Shown piece by piece: positions 18,216 to 26,146 of a stretch of DNA of 64,000 nucleotides (positions within the stretch are counted from its first letter, which is position 1; every line of letters starts with the position of its first letter). A program made the position numbers and the translations under genes. The stretch spans positions 1 to 64,000 of the forward strand of contig JAXDAY010000037.1 of the NCBI GenBank assembly GCA_034679345.1. The letters are read 5' to 3'. Below the pieces are notes generated by a model. That model worked only from the letters and a program-made list of their open reading frames with translations. It did not search any database and was not told the DNA's origin. The stretch comes from JAXDAY01 sp034679345. Lineage in GTDB: Bacteria; Eisenbacteria; RBG-16-71-46; CAIMUX01; VGJL01.

Positions 18216-21089
18216 TCACCGAATCAGCACGATCCGGCTCTCGCGCGACTCCGATCCTCTCTGCAGACGGTAGAAATACACGCCGCTCGCGGCCGGACCT
18301 CCCTCGTCGTTACGACCGTCCCAATAGGCTCGATAGACACCCGGGCGCAGGAATCCATCGATCAGGGTCCGAACGCGACGACCCGAGGCGTCGAAGATCC
18401 TGAGACTCGTGGAACGCTCGGCCCCGCCCGACGGAATCTCCAGGGAGATGGATGAGCCGAGCCGGAAGGGGTTGGGATGAATCGAGTGGATTCGAAGCTC
18501 GGACGTGACAGTCGGCCCTTCGACCTCCGCCGGATCGGACAGCACGATGGTGACGTAGGCGTTGTCCGCGCGACCCCGGCTGTCCTGGGCGACGAGGGTC
18601 ACCGTCCGCACCCAGTCCCCGCTCCCATCTCCGGAATCCGGGGGGGTAGGGAGAACCGCGCAGACCTGGGGGCCGAGACCCAAGGGGTTGCCAAGATCGT
18701 CCAACCACCGGAACGTGTATGGGGGATCTCCACCGGTCGCGGTCCCCTCGAGGCAGACCTCCTGCCCGGGCGGGACCGTCGTCCCATCGGGTGGAGAAGT
18801 GATCTGAGCCACGACCTGCGGGAAATCGGCGAACGCGAACAAGTCGAGTTGGACCGCGTTGCCGCCGCCCAGGTTGATCTGTGTGTGTAGGACGTAGACG
18901 GGAATGATCGCATTCACGTTCACTTCCCACCCTGGTTCGCGATAGGCGAGTTCCCAGCTCAGGACATCAATGCTCTCGACCGGAAGGGGATATGGGTCGG
19001 TGATCGCGTCCCAGCCGTACACGCTCAAATCCTGGATCACTTGCTCGACGGGCCGGATCGGGATGGTCGATCCAGGGTGCACGGGTCTCCAACCACCCTC
19101 GTAGACTCTCTGGATCTCGCCGCCCTCTCCGAGCGAGACCTTGATCACGCCACCGGCTCCCACAACTGGATACCGAGGGGCCTGGCCGAGCTGTCGTCTG
19201 AAGATCACCCGGGTTGCGAGCGGGAAGGTGCTGTCCGCGACAGTCTCCCCAGTGACCTTTCTGGCCTTGCTCTGCCAGAGATAGTCGACGCTCTGGGGAA
19301 CCGCGTCAGCCGGCCGCCGCTGCCAGCTCGTCAGGACCTGACTCGCTCGGTCAATGGCCGCCTGGTCAAGAAGGAGGTTCGGGGGCTGAGGCCGCGGCGT
19401 CAGCCAGGTTTGCGTGTTCTCGTATTGGATCGCACCGCTCGCGACGCTGACACGAAGCTCGTGGACGCCGTCGATCAGGTTGATCTCGCCCGGATCGCCG
19501 GGGCCCACCTGGCCGTCGCACAACGCGTTTACTGTCGGACAAATCGTATTCGCCACCTGCCGCACCAACGAGGAGTCGACCTGGACCGGGTCGACAATAT
19601 AGATCGGCATCTCGTTCACACCCGGCCGTTCCAGCTCCTCGCGAGGGATCGCAACGTCAAAGCCGCGGTCGGCGGCGGCCGGGAAGATCCTCCACTCGCC
19701 CGGATGAAGCTCCTCCCGGCTCATTCGCCGGCTGCTGGCGTCCGGATCATCCGGCGCGAGCGCGGATCCTGAGTTCCAGTAGTAGTTCCATGTCCAGCTG
19801 TCAGGTGTCACGTCGGCCGCGGCTCCGCTGCCCTCCCCCCAGATATAGTCGTCGTAGAAGTTGTTGCTCTCCAAGCTCATGACCGCGATCTGATTGGCAT
19901 CGATACCGCGGTCCATCGCGTCGCACCATGCGCTCATGACGTCCTTCGCGCTGTCGCCCCAACCGTCGTCCACCAGGCGATCGCCGAAGGTCTTCCCGTA
20001 CTTCCAGTCGTTGAGCGCGCTTGCGGTGCCACAGATCATGTGCGCTCCCGCGAAGGCGTTGTCCCATAGGTAGAGCGAGTAGTTCGTCAGACTGCCCCAC
20101 GAGAGCAGATAGGAGATCGACATCGCCATCCACTCGAGATCGGTATCGCCCCAGCATTGCTGCGCCTCCGATGGATAGCTGTAGCCATCGTCGTGGTCGA
20201 GGTCTCCCCACAGGATGCCGGCCACGTCGTCCTTGTCGTATCCGGGATCGTCGATGAAGACCATGTCCATGGCCAGGTACGCCAGGTCCGCGTAGTCGAC
20301 ATGACTCCCGTTCTCGCCGCCCAGATCGTGCCTCTTGATATGCTCCTCGTAGGCGTTCTGATCCCAGTGGTTGGCCCGCAGATCCCAGCTGCTGGGCAAT
20401 GCGTTCCACACGCCGAGCGCGTCATCGTCGCGGTTGTCCATGTCGTCCGAGGTGCCCGGGTAGTCGTTGCTATAGTCCGAATGGAAGTACCAGCCGGAAA
20501 CATCGAGCAGCGCGTCCTCGTCGTCCGGGTCGACCTGCGCGGATGTCGCGCTGATTTCCGCCACGAAGACGGGACTTCCCTCGGATGCCAATGAGGGGAG
20601 GATGATGCGCAGGCCTCTCGCACGGGCGAAAGCGCCATCCCACTGCACTGTCCCGTCCGCCGGCCTCTCCTCAACCATCTCCCCGAACGTCCGCCACTGG
20701 CGGTCCACATCGTAATACTCCACCGTAAGGTCCTTGCGAGAGGCGAGGATCGCCACGCGGTTGAACCAACGGGGCGCGCCCTGAAAGTGGATCGAAAGCG
20801 CGTGCGCTCCGCCGTGCATCAGGTGAACCCCCGTGTGCGGGTCTCCATCCAGCAGACGAATCGCTTCCTCCTCGGACAAGGGGCGGTCTGGACCGAACAT
20901 TCGCGCACGCTCGCATCGGTTCGCAGGGTCCCGATTCGCCTCCCTGATCGCGTCCCGCGGCGGGGCGCCTCCTCCTTCGCCTCCGTGTGCGGGATGGTTG
21001 AGCAGCGCGACGGACAGCAGCGCGACGGATAGCAGTGCGACCAGCAACATGGAGACAGACGATCCCCGGAGATCGTGCAGCGATCGCAT
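18216..21089 (-). CDS. Large secreted DUF6345-like protein with FlgD/Ig-like tail
   Basis: This 957-residue secreted protein has a signal peptide with a tandem LLSVA unit. Residues ~50-200 resemble a discoidin-like module. The Asp/Trp-rich core (~205-430) includes GAHMICGTAS and matches my memory of the DUF6345 family, whose activity is unknown. A further domain, an Ig/PKD-like module (~785-860; TSPPDGTTVPPG) and a C-terminal FlgD/Ig-like domain (IFDASGRRVRTL, WDGRNDEGG, GVYFYRL) follow. It is the last gene of the minus-strand series from 25766 and is preceded, 148 bases upstream, by one copy of the ~115 bp repeat. Location is probably surface or extracellular. Confidence 0.8.
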   Translation of the reverse strand: MRSLHDLRGSSVSMLLVALLSVALLSVALLNHPAHGGEGGGAPPRDAIREANRDPANRCERARMFGPDRPLSEEEAIRLLDGDPHTGVHLMHGGAHALSIHFQGAPRWFNRVAILASRKDLTVEYYDVDRQWRTFGEMVEERPADGTVQWDGAFARARGLRIILPSLASEGSPVFVAEISATSAQVDPDDEDALLDVSGWYFHSDYSNDYPGTSDDMDNRDDDALGVWNALPSSWDLRANHWDQNAYEEHIKRHDLGGENGSHVDYADLAYLAMDMVFIDDPGYDKDDVAGILWGDLDHDDGYSYPSEAQQCWGDTDLEWMAMSISYLLSWGSLTNYSLYLWDNAFAGAHMICGTASALNDWKYGKTFGDRLVDDGWGDSAKDVMSAWCDAMDRGIDANQIAVMSLESNNFYDDYIWGEGSGAAADVTPDSWTWNYYWNSGSALAPDDPDASSRRMSREELHPGEWRIFPAAADRGFDVAIPREELERPGVNEMPIYIVDPVQVDSSLVRQVANTICPTVNALCDGQVGPGDPGEINLIDGVHELRVSVASGAIQYENTQTWLTPRPQPPNLLLDQAAIDRASQVLTSWQRRPADAVPQSVDYLWQSKARKVTGETVADSTFPLATRVIFRRQLGQAPRYPVVGAGGVIKVSLGEGGEIQRVYEGGWRPVHPGSTIPIRPVEQVIQDLSVYGWDAITDPYPLPVESIDVLSWELAYREPGWEVNVNAIIPVYVLHTQINLGGGNAVQLDLFAFADFPQVVAQITSPPDGTTVPPGQEVCLEGTATGGDPPYTFRWLDDLGNPLGLGPQVCAVLPTPPDSGDGSGDWVRTVTLVAQDSRGRADNAYVTIVLSDPAEVEGPTVTSELRIHSIHPNPFRLGSSISLEIPSGGAERSTSLRIFDASGRRVRTLIDGFLRPGVYRAYWDGRNDEGGPAASGVYFYRLQRGSESRESRIVLIR

Positions 21090-21236
21090 CTTGGTGCTCC
21101 CTCTTGCGGCCGGGGGGAACGTAGAATCTCACTTCCCCCGCTGATAGACCTGGTATGCGGCCATGTCCTCTGATCACGTCCGGACTAAGCTTGAGACTCC
21201 CCAACCCGGAGATGTCGGTGCTGTCATCCGTGGTGA

Positions 21237-21352
21237 CCGGGAGAGCCGGGAGGCTCATCCCGCACCCAGAAATGCGGATTCACACCGGCGAACATGCAAA
21301 TCCACGAAATCGAGGAGTTCGATTCTGCGCCTGTGCCGCTCGCTCCCGAAGA
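21237..21352. repeat. Direct repeat R1, copy 1 (partner 22535-22649)
   Basis: About 115 bases match 22535-22649 in the same orientation, with roughly 90% identity over the first 65 bases (around GGCTCATCCCGCACCCAG and CACACCGG-GAACATGCAAA) and more divergence after. It lies 148 bases upstream of the start of the DUF6345-like gene. The far end resembles the last codons of the kinase gene contained in copy 2, so this copy is probably a duplicated gene end plus flank. Confidence 0.85.
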
Positions 21353-21436
21353 GTTCCGCACGCTCTCTCCGGTCCTCAAGGCGCGAGGAAGTGGACCTGA
21401 CGGCAGGAGCAGCACCCCTTGGCTCGCAAAGAAAGT

Positions 21437-21480
21437 GGACCGGGGCCGCCGGCGCCATGACGCCCGATCGACCCCGGTCC
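21437..21480 (-). terminator. Inverted repeat after the FlgD-tailed gene at 21516
   Basis: GGACCGGGG (21437-21445) pairs perfectly with CCCCGGTCC (21472-21480). It sits 36 bases beyond the stop of the minus-strand gene at 21516-22478 and before the next gene. It has no U-tract, so Rho-independent strength is uncertain. Confidence 0.45.
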
Positions 21481-21515
21481 GCTGTCCTATGCGTGGGTGA
21501 GCCGGGACGGCGATC

Positions 21516-22478
21516 TCACCTCGTGAAGATCAGCTTTCTCTCATAGACCTGGCCGTCCGGGTCCTGGTAGCGGACGAAGTACACCCCCTTCGGACAGTCG
21601 CTGCCGGCGGTGTCCTTCCCATCCCATGAAACCAGATGGCTCCCTGCGTCGAGGAGTTCGTCCACCAAGCTCCGGACCCTTCGTCCCTGGACATCATGGA
21701 TGGCGACGGAGGCAGGGCCGGCGTGGGAAACCGCGAAGTGGATCCCCGCCTCGAGTCGCGTCGGATTCGGCACGATGTTCGTGATGCCGCCGGGCTGCTC
21801 CAGCTCCCACACGGCCGTGGAGGCATCGCCGGTCCCCTCGAGGAGCCCTTCGAAGGAGGGATCCTCCATTCCCTCGTCCTCCCAGTACTCCGGAGGGTTC
21901 TCGGGAGCGACCAGCCCGCAGCCGGACGTCAGCCTCAACGAGTAGAATACGGGCGCGTATTGCGAGTTGGACCGGTACACCGCCACGTAGGCGAAGTACG
22001 TGTAGTTCGCAAAGTCGAAGATCTGGTACGCCGCCGGGATCGCGACGGCTTGTGTCTGGCAGCTGGCGTTGCCGGGGAAGTTGTTGCTGGAGAAATAGGA
22101 TACGAGCTGGGTCGCGCAGCAGGCCCCATCGAGATTGCCGATCCGCCAGATGTAGACGGTGATTCTGTTCGTTCCCGGCTGGTTGGCGTCGGGATCGGTG
22201 TAGCAGACCTGCAGGCACTCGAACTGGACTGGCAGCCCGTTGTCGTCGGGATTCGTGATGTTGATCCGGCCTTCGATCGTTCCGACGTTTGTCCCGCTGT
22301 GCCGAAAGATCGCCCCCGAACCCTGCTGGTACTTGCCTGCGCTCGACTCGTCGACCGTGAGAGTGCTTCCGACCCCCGTCCAGATCGGGTGATTCTGCGC
22401 GACGCTCGAGGCCGGGAGGCAGAGGATCGAGGCTACGAGAAGCGATGCGACCCAACCGAACATCGATATACGTTTCAT
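21516..22478 (-). CDS. Secreted protein with FlgD/Ig-like C-terminal domain
   Basis: This 320-residue protein has a signal peptide (residues 1-27, ending SSVAQ). A Cys-containing beta-rich domain (~30-200; pairs near QFECLQVCYT and GACCATQ) is not recognised. An acidic linker and an Ig-like sorting domain (IVPNPTRLE, IHDVQGRRVRSLVDE, SWDGKDTAG, GVYFVRYQD) follow. ATG 22478 is set by GGAGG nine bases upstream. Copy 2 of the 115-bp repeat lies 57 bases before the start. It follows the sigma-kinase pair on the same strand and could be one of its outputs. Function unknown. Confidence 0.82.
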   Translation of the reverse strand: MKRISMFGWVASLLVASILCLPASSVAQNHPIWTGVGSTLTVDESSAGKYQQGSGAIFRHSGTNVGTIEGRINITNPDDNGLPVQFECLQVCYTDPDANQPGTNRITVYIWRIGNLDGACCATQLVSYFSSNNFPGNASCQTQAVAIPAAYQIFDFANYTYFAYVAVYRSNSQYAPVFYSLRLTSGCGLVAPENPPEYWEDEGMEDPSFEGLLEGTGDASTAVWELEQPGGITNIVPNPTRLEAGIHFAVSHAGPASVAIHDVQGRRVRSLVDELLDAGSHLVSWDGKDTAGSDCPKGVYFVRYQDPDGQVYERKLIFTR

Positions 22479-22534
22479 CTCAGCATCCTCCATGCTCAAT
22501 GTAATGGGTGGTCCCTTGATCTCATCCCTGCTGT

Positions 22535-22649
22535 CCGGGCGAGCCGAGAGGCTCATCCCGCACCCAGGAATGCGGATCCACACCGGTGAACATGCAAACC
22601 CAAGAATCCGAGGAGTCAGTTCTACGGCTGTTCCGCTCGCACCCGAAGG
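22535..22649. repeat. Direct repeat R1, copy 2 (partner 21237-21352)
   Basis: The second copy covers the last 28 bases of the kinase gene and its 3' flank, ending 57 bases before the start of the gene at 21516-22478. Spacing between copies is about 1,298 bases, with one single-base length difference near the far end. Both copies stand upstream of a secreted-protein gene in the same orientation, so a shared promoter or regulatory function is possible. Confidence 0.85.
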
Positions 22650-25186
22650 GTGTCTCTCTCGCGCAGAACGGTTTCGCCTTCCAGGTGGCGGCCCTGCTGC
22701 AGGAGGAGCTGGTCGAGTCGGGCGAGGAGGCTGGCCAGACTCTGGCGATCGCGATCCGCAACCAGTCGCGCTTGAGCGATGCCCTCGCGGAAGGCGACTT
22801 CGGCCTCACTCAACCGGCTCTGGAGGACGAGGCCCTGTCCGAGAAACTCCCAGGCGCTTGCGAGCCGAGCCGGCCTCGGCACCGGAGCATTCCGTAGTGT
22901 CTCGATGGCGGCCCGGCTGAAGCGCTCGACTTCCAGAGGCCTGTTCAGGGAGAGATTGACCTCCGCCAGTCGGAGCAGAGTGATCTGGTGCGTTTGGTGC
23001 CCTGCCTCGAAGTAGCGCAACTCGAGGTTGTAACAGAGCCGGACGAGGGAATCCGCCTCCTCGAAGCGACCTTGCGCGTGTCGCAACATGCCAATGTTCA
23101 GGTAGCAGTCCGCGAGATCGGGGTGATCCTCGCCGAGAGCGCGCCTTCTCAGGGCCAGGGATTCCGCATAGAAGGAGTCCGCTTCCGCGTATTTGCCCTG
23201 CTTCTTCAGCACGAGTCCCAGGCCGTTCAGGCTGAAGCCGAGGCTGGGGTGATCGGCAGGTAGGATCCTCCTCCGCAGCGCGAGCGTCTCCCGGACGACC
23301 GTCTCGGCCTCGGGATACTTCTGCATCTGCTGGAGCACGGCCGCGAGTCCTCCGAGAAAGCCGGCGAGCTGGATCGAGTCGATCGCGCCTTCGCGCCTCA
23401 TGAGCCGGTCGATCCCGTCTCTGCAGCTCATTTCGGCTTCGGCAAGGCGGCCCTGTCCCATCTGGGACATTCCGAGGGCGTAGCGCAGGCTCGCGTGGAG
23501 GTCGTCGTCCTCTTCGGACTCGTTCGAGTGCCTCGCCATTGTTTCCAGAAGCAGCTTCTCCGCGTCAGGGTGCCTTCCCTGCCTCATCAGGTTGTTCGCG
23601 AGATCGATGGCGCTGCCGATCGTCTCTTCCGCGCTTGCTGCGCCAGGAGCCTGCTCGGCCCAGTACTGCGTTGCCTCCTGCAGGTGAGGCTCCGCGGCGT
23701 CGTATAGCCCGAGCTCGTAGTAGCTCTTCCCGATCGTCCGCCGGACGGCTGCCTCCACCTGCGGCTCGCCCGCGAGGCTCGCGTCCACATCCGAGGCCGC
23801 GCGATCGAGGACCTCGCGGACGGTGATGTCTCTTCTCCCTTCCCCCGGGTCAACGGAGGCAAGCATTCCGTTCAGGAAGGCATTGATGCGGAAAGCCTTT
23901 GTCGCCTCCGCCTCGGCGCGGGCCCTCTCCCTTCGCTGCGCGCCGAAGAGGACGGACATCGTGGCGCCGAAGAGGACGAGCAGGAGGAGAATCGATCCCG
24001 CCAGGGCCGAGGGGAGCTTGTTCCGATAGATGAGCTTCTTGATCTCATAGGCCGTACTGTGAGGATGCGCGAGAATGGGAAGGCCGTTCAGGTATCGATC
24101 CAAGTCTTCGGCGAGCGCGGAAGCGCTCCCGTAACGCCGATCCGGATCCTTGTCGATCGCCTTCAGAACGATCGCCGACAAATCGGAATCGATGCTGCCC
24201 TGCGCTGGCGCCGCCTTGATCGGAGGGATGGGATCTTCGAGGGCGATCACGCGGGCGATCTCCCAGACGGGCCGATCCGCCAGATCGTAAGGGAGCTTTC
24301 CAGTCGCCAGCAGGTAGAGGACGACGCCGAGGGAATAGACATCGGTGCGCGTGTCCATCCGGCTGGCGTTGCCGGATACTTGTTCGGGGCTCATGTACTC
24401 CAGGGTTCCAACCACGAGCCCCTCCTGCGTGAGGTCGGCTCGTGCGTCTCCCTCGTAGGCCTTGGCGATCCCGAAGTCGATCACACGCGGAATCCCGTCC
24501 GCATCGCCGACCAGGATGTTGGACGGTTTGAGGTCGCGATGGATGAGCCCCTTACGATGCGCGTGCTCGACAGCCATGCAAATGTCCCGGAAGAGCCGCA
24601 CGCGCGCGGGAAGCGGGAGGCGATGCCGATCGCAGTACTCGGTGATCGGAGTTCCCCGGATCAGCTCCATGACGAGGTAGGGACGCCCCTCGGTGTCCTC
24701 CCCGGCATCGAAGACCTTCGCAATGTTCGGATGGTCCATGAGCGCGAGAGACTGCCGCTCGATTTCGAACCTTTTGAGGAATCGACCCTCGTCGCCCCCT
24801 CTCTGATGAAGGAGCTTGATCGCGACTTCGCGATGGAAGGGGTGACTCTGTTCCGCTCGATACACGCAAGCCATTCCCCCGCGGCCTGCGACCTCGAGGA
24901 CGCGGTAGCGGCCAATCCACTGCGGGAGCTCTTCATCGGAGAGCGAGGAACTCGAGCACGACGGAGGCGGAACGGAAGAGGGAGGCGCGACGTAGGCGAG
25001 CCCACCGCCGGTGCGGGCGATGGGGGATTCCCGGTCGTGGTCCGGGTCCAGCAGCTCTTCCACTTCCCTGCGCAGCTCGGGATCATCGCCGCACAGGCGC
25101 TGGAGGAGGTTCGGGCGTTCGGACGCCGGGACGGCCTGGACGGCGAGCAGGACATCCCTCACACGGGCGAAGAGTTCAGGGTCCAT
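22622..25186 (-). CDS. Ser/Thr protein kinase with TM helix and TPR-like repeats
   Basis: This 854-residue protein has an N-terminal helical segment (1-55), a linker, and a Hanks-type kinase domain (~92-370) with GRGGMACVY, K124, catalytic D218 in HRDLKPSN and DFG at 237-239. All catalytic elements are present. One membrane helix follows (~405-430; SILLLLVLFG), then about 400 residues of TPR-like repeats (for example LGLYDAAEPHLQEA, QGKYAEADSFYAESL) that would face the periplasm. ATG 25186 overlaps the sigma-factor gene by 11 bases, so the two are translationally coupled. The kinase is the likely activator of that sigma factor. The stop lies inside repeat R1 copy 2. Confidence 0.93.
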   Translation of the reverse strand: MDPELFARVRDVLLAVQAVPASERPNLLQRLCGDDPELRREVEELLDPDHDRESPIARTGGGLAYVAPPSSVPPPSCSSSSLSDEELPQWIGRYRVLEVAGRGGMACVYRAEQSHPFHREVAIKLLHQRGGDEGRFLKRFEIERQSLALMDHPNIAKVFDAGEDTEGRPYLVMELIRGTPITEYCDRHRLPLPARVRLFRDICMAVEHAHRKGLIHRDLKPSNILVGDADGIPRVIDFGIAKAYEGDARADLTQEGLVVGTLEYMSPEQVSGNASRMDTRTDVYSLGVVLYLLATGKLPYDLADRPVWEIARVIALEDPIPPIKAAPAQGSIDSDLSAIVLKAIDKDPDRRYGSASALAEDLDRYLNGLPILAHPHSTAYEIKKLIYRNKLPSALAGSILLLLVLFGATMSVLFGAQRRERARAEAEATKAFRINAFLNGMLASVDPGEGRRDITVREVLDRAASDVDASLAGEPQVEAAVRRTIGKSYYELGLYDAAEPHLQEATQYWAEQAPGAASAEETIGSAIDLANNLMRQGRHPDAEKLLLETMARHSNESEEDDDLHASLRYALGMSQMGQGRLAEAEMSCRDGIDRLMRREGAIDSIQLAGFLGGLAAVLQQMQKYPEAETVVRETLALRRRILPADHPSLGFSLNGLGLVLKKQGKYAEADSFYAESLALRRRALGEDHPDLADCYLNIGMLRHAQGRFEEADSLVRLCYNLELRYFEAGHQTHQITLLRLAEVNLSLNRPLEVERFSRAAIETLRNAPVPRPARLASAWEFLGQGLVLQSRLSEAEVAFREGIAQARLVADRDRQSLASLLARLDQLLLQQGRHLEGETVLRERDTLRVRAEQP

Positions 25187-25766
25187 CTCGACGCGTCGCC
25201 ATCTCGCGGCCGAGCCACTTGCGAGCGATCGCCCAGTCTCCCGCAACCGTCCGCTCCGACACGCGGAGCGCCTCGGCGATTTCTTTGTGGACCATTCCGG
25301 CGAAGATCCGCATCTCCGCGACACGGGCGGCGCGCTCGCTCAGCTTCGCGAGTCGGATCATGGCATCCTCCAGCTCGAGGATGGGCGGGGTGTCGTCGCG
25401 CCCTCCCAGGACGTCCTCCTCCAGAGTGATCCGGTCCCAATCCCCGCCCCGCTTGTCCGCCTTCCTGCGTCGCGCCTGGTCCACGAGGACCTGTCTCATC
25501 GCGCGTGCCGCTACGGCGAGAAAATGGGCTCTGTCCTGCCACTCGACTGCGGTGCTGTCGACGAGTTTGAGAAAGGCCTCGTGGATCAACTCCGTCGGCT
25601 GAAGCAGATGCCCGGAGGGTTCAGATGCCATCAGCAGGTGGGCGAGCCGTCTCAACTCTTCATAAAGCGCGCCGTACACCTGCTCCCAGATCTCAGGCCG
25701 CTCGGCTCCAGAGGATCGGAGCTGCTGAAGCAGGCCCGTGACGTGTGAAGATCGCGCGTCAAACAT
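25176..25766 (-). CDS. ECF sigma factor of the kinase-linked (TIGR02999/ECF43-like) type
   Basis: This 196-residue ECF sigma factor has region 2 (~28-95; GALYEELRRLAHLLM, DRAHFLAVAARAMRQVLVDQARRRKA) and region 4 (~130-185; AEMRIFAGMVHKEIAEAL). In the place where most ECF factors have an acidic DLVQE stretch it reads LQPTELIHEAFLKL, with T58 replacing the usual Asp. This is characteristic of ECF43-type factors activated by threonine phosphorylation, as shown for EcfP/PknT in Vibrio. A kinase gene overlaps its 3' end and no anti-sigma gene is adjacent. The start has the RBS CAGGGAGGGGCG. Targets are unknown. Confidence 0.9.
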   Translation of the reverse strand: MFDARSSHVTGLLQQLRSSGAERPEIWEQVYGALYEELRRLAHLLMASEPSGHLLQPTELIHEAFLKLVDSTAVEWQDRAHFLAVAARAMRQVLVDQARRRKADKRGGDWDRITLEEDVLGGRDDTPPILELEDAMIRLAKLSERAARVAEMRIFAGMVHKEIAEALRVSERTVAGDWAIARKWLGREMATRRDGP

Positions 25767-26146
25767 CGCCCCTCCCTGTGGAATGGAGCACTTAGAGGAG
25801 GACAGCGGATCATAGGCGATCGCAGGGGGGTGGGCAACAGCGCTGAGTGGCCGGGATGGAGAGTGCAATGATTAATCTGCCGAATATCGGGAGGGCCCGG
25901 CGGGGGTCTTGTTTGGGACTTTGAGGCGCAGAAGTGGGGGCTGTAAAGTCGGATGCCTCCTGGTTCACCTTGCCACGCATGTCATCCGGTCGGATCGTGG
26001 GGCTCCGCGGTGCACGCTCGCGCCCCGTCCGCGTTGCGCTGCAAGTTCACCACCCCTCTTGCGCATATGTATGCGACGGTCCCCATCGGCGAGCCGCGGC
26101 CGAAGAGCGATCGCGTGTCGCAGAATCCAATCCCAGGAGGTTAGCC
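25767..26146. other. Divergent intergenic region between sigma factor and C25-like gene
   Basis: This 380-base gap holds the promoters for two diverging units. A locally AT-rich patch (around ATGATTAATC and CGAATATC, 25868-25890) is the best place for them. The in-frame extension of the downstream gene through here lacks a signal peptide and an RBS and was not used. No RNA or repeat seen. Confidence 0.5.
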
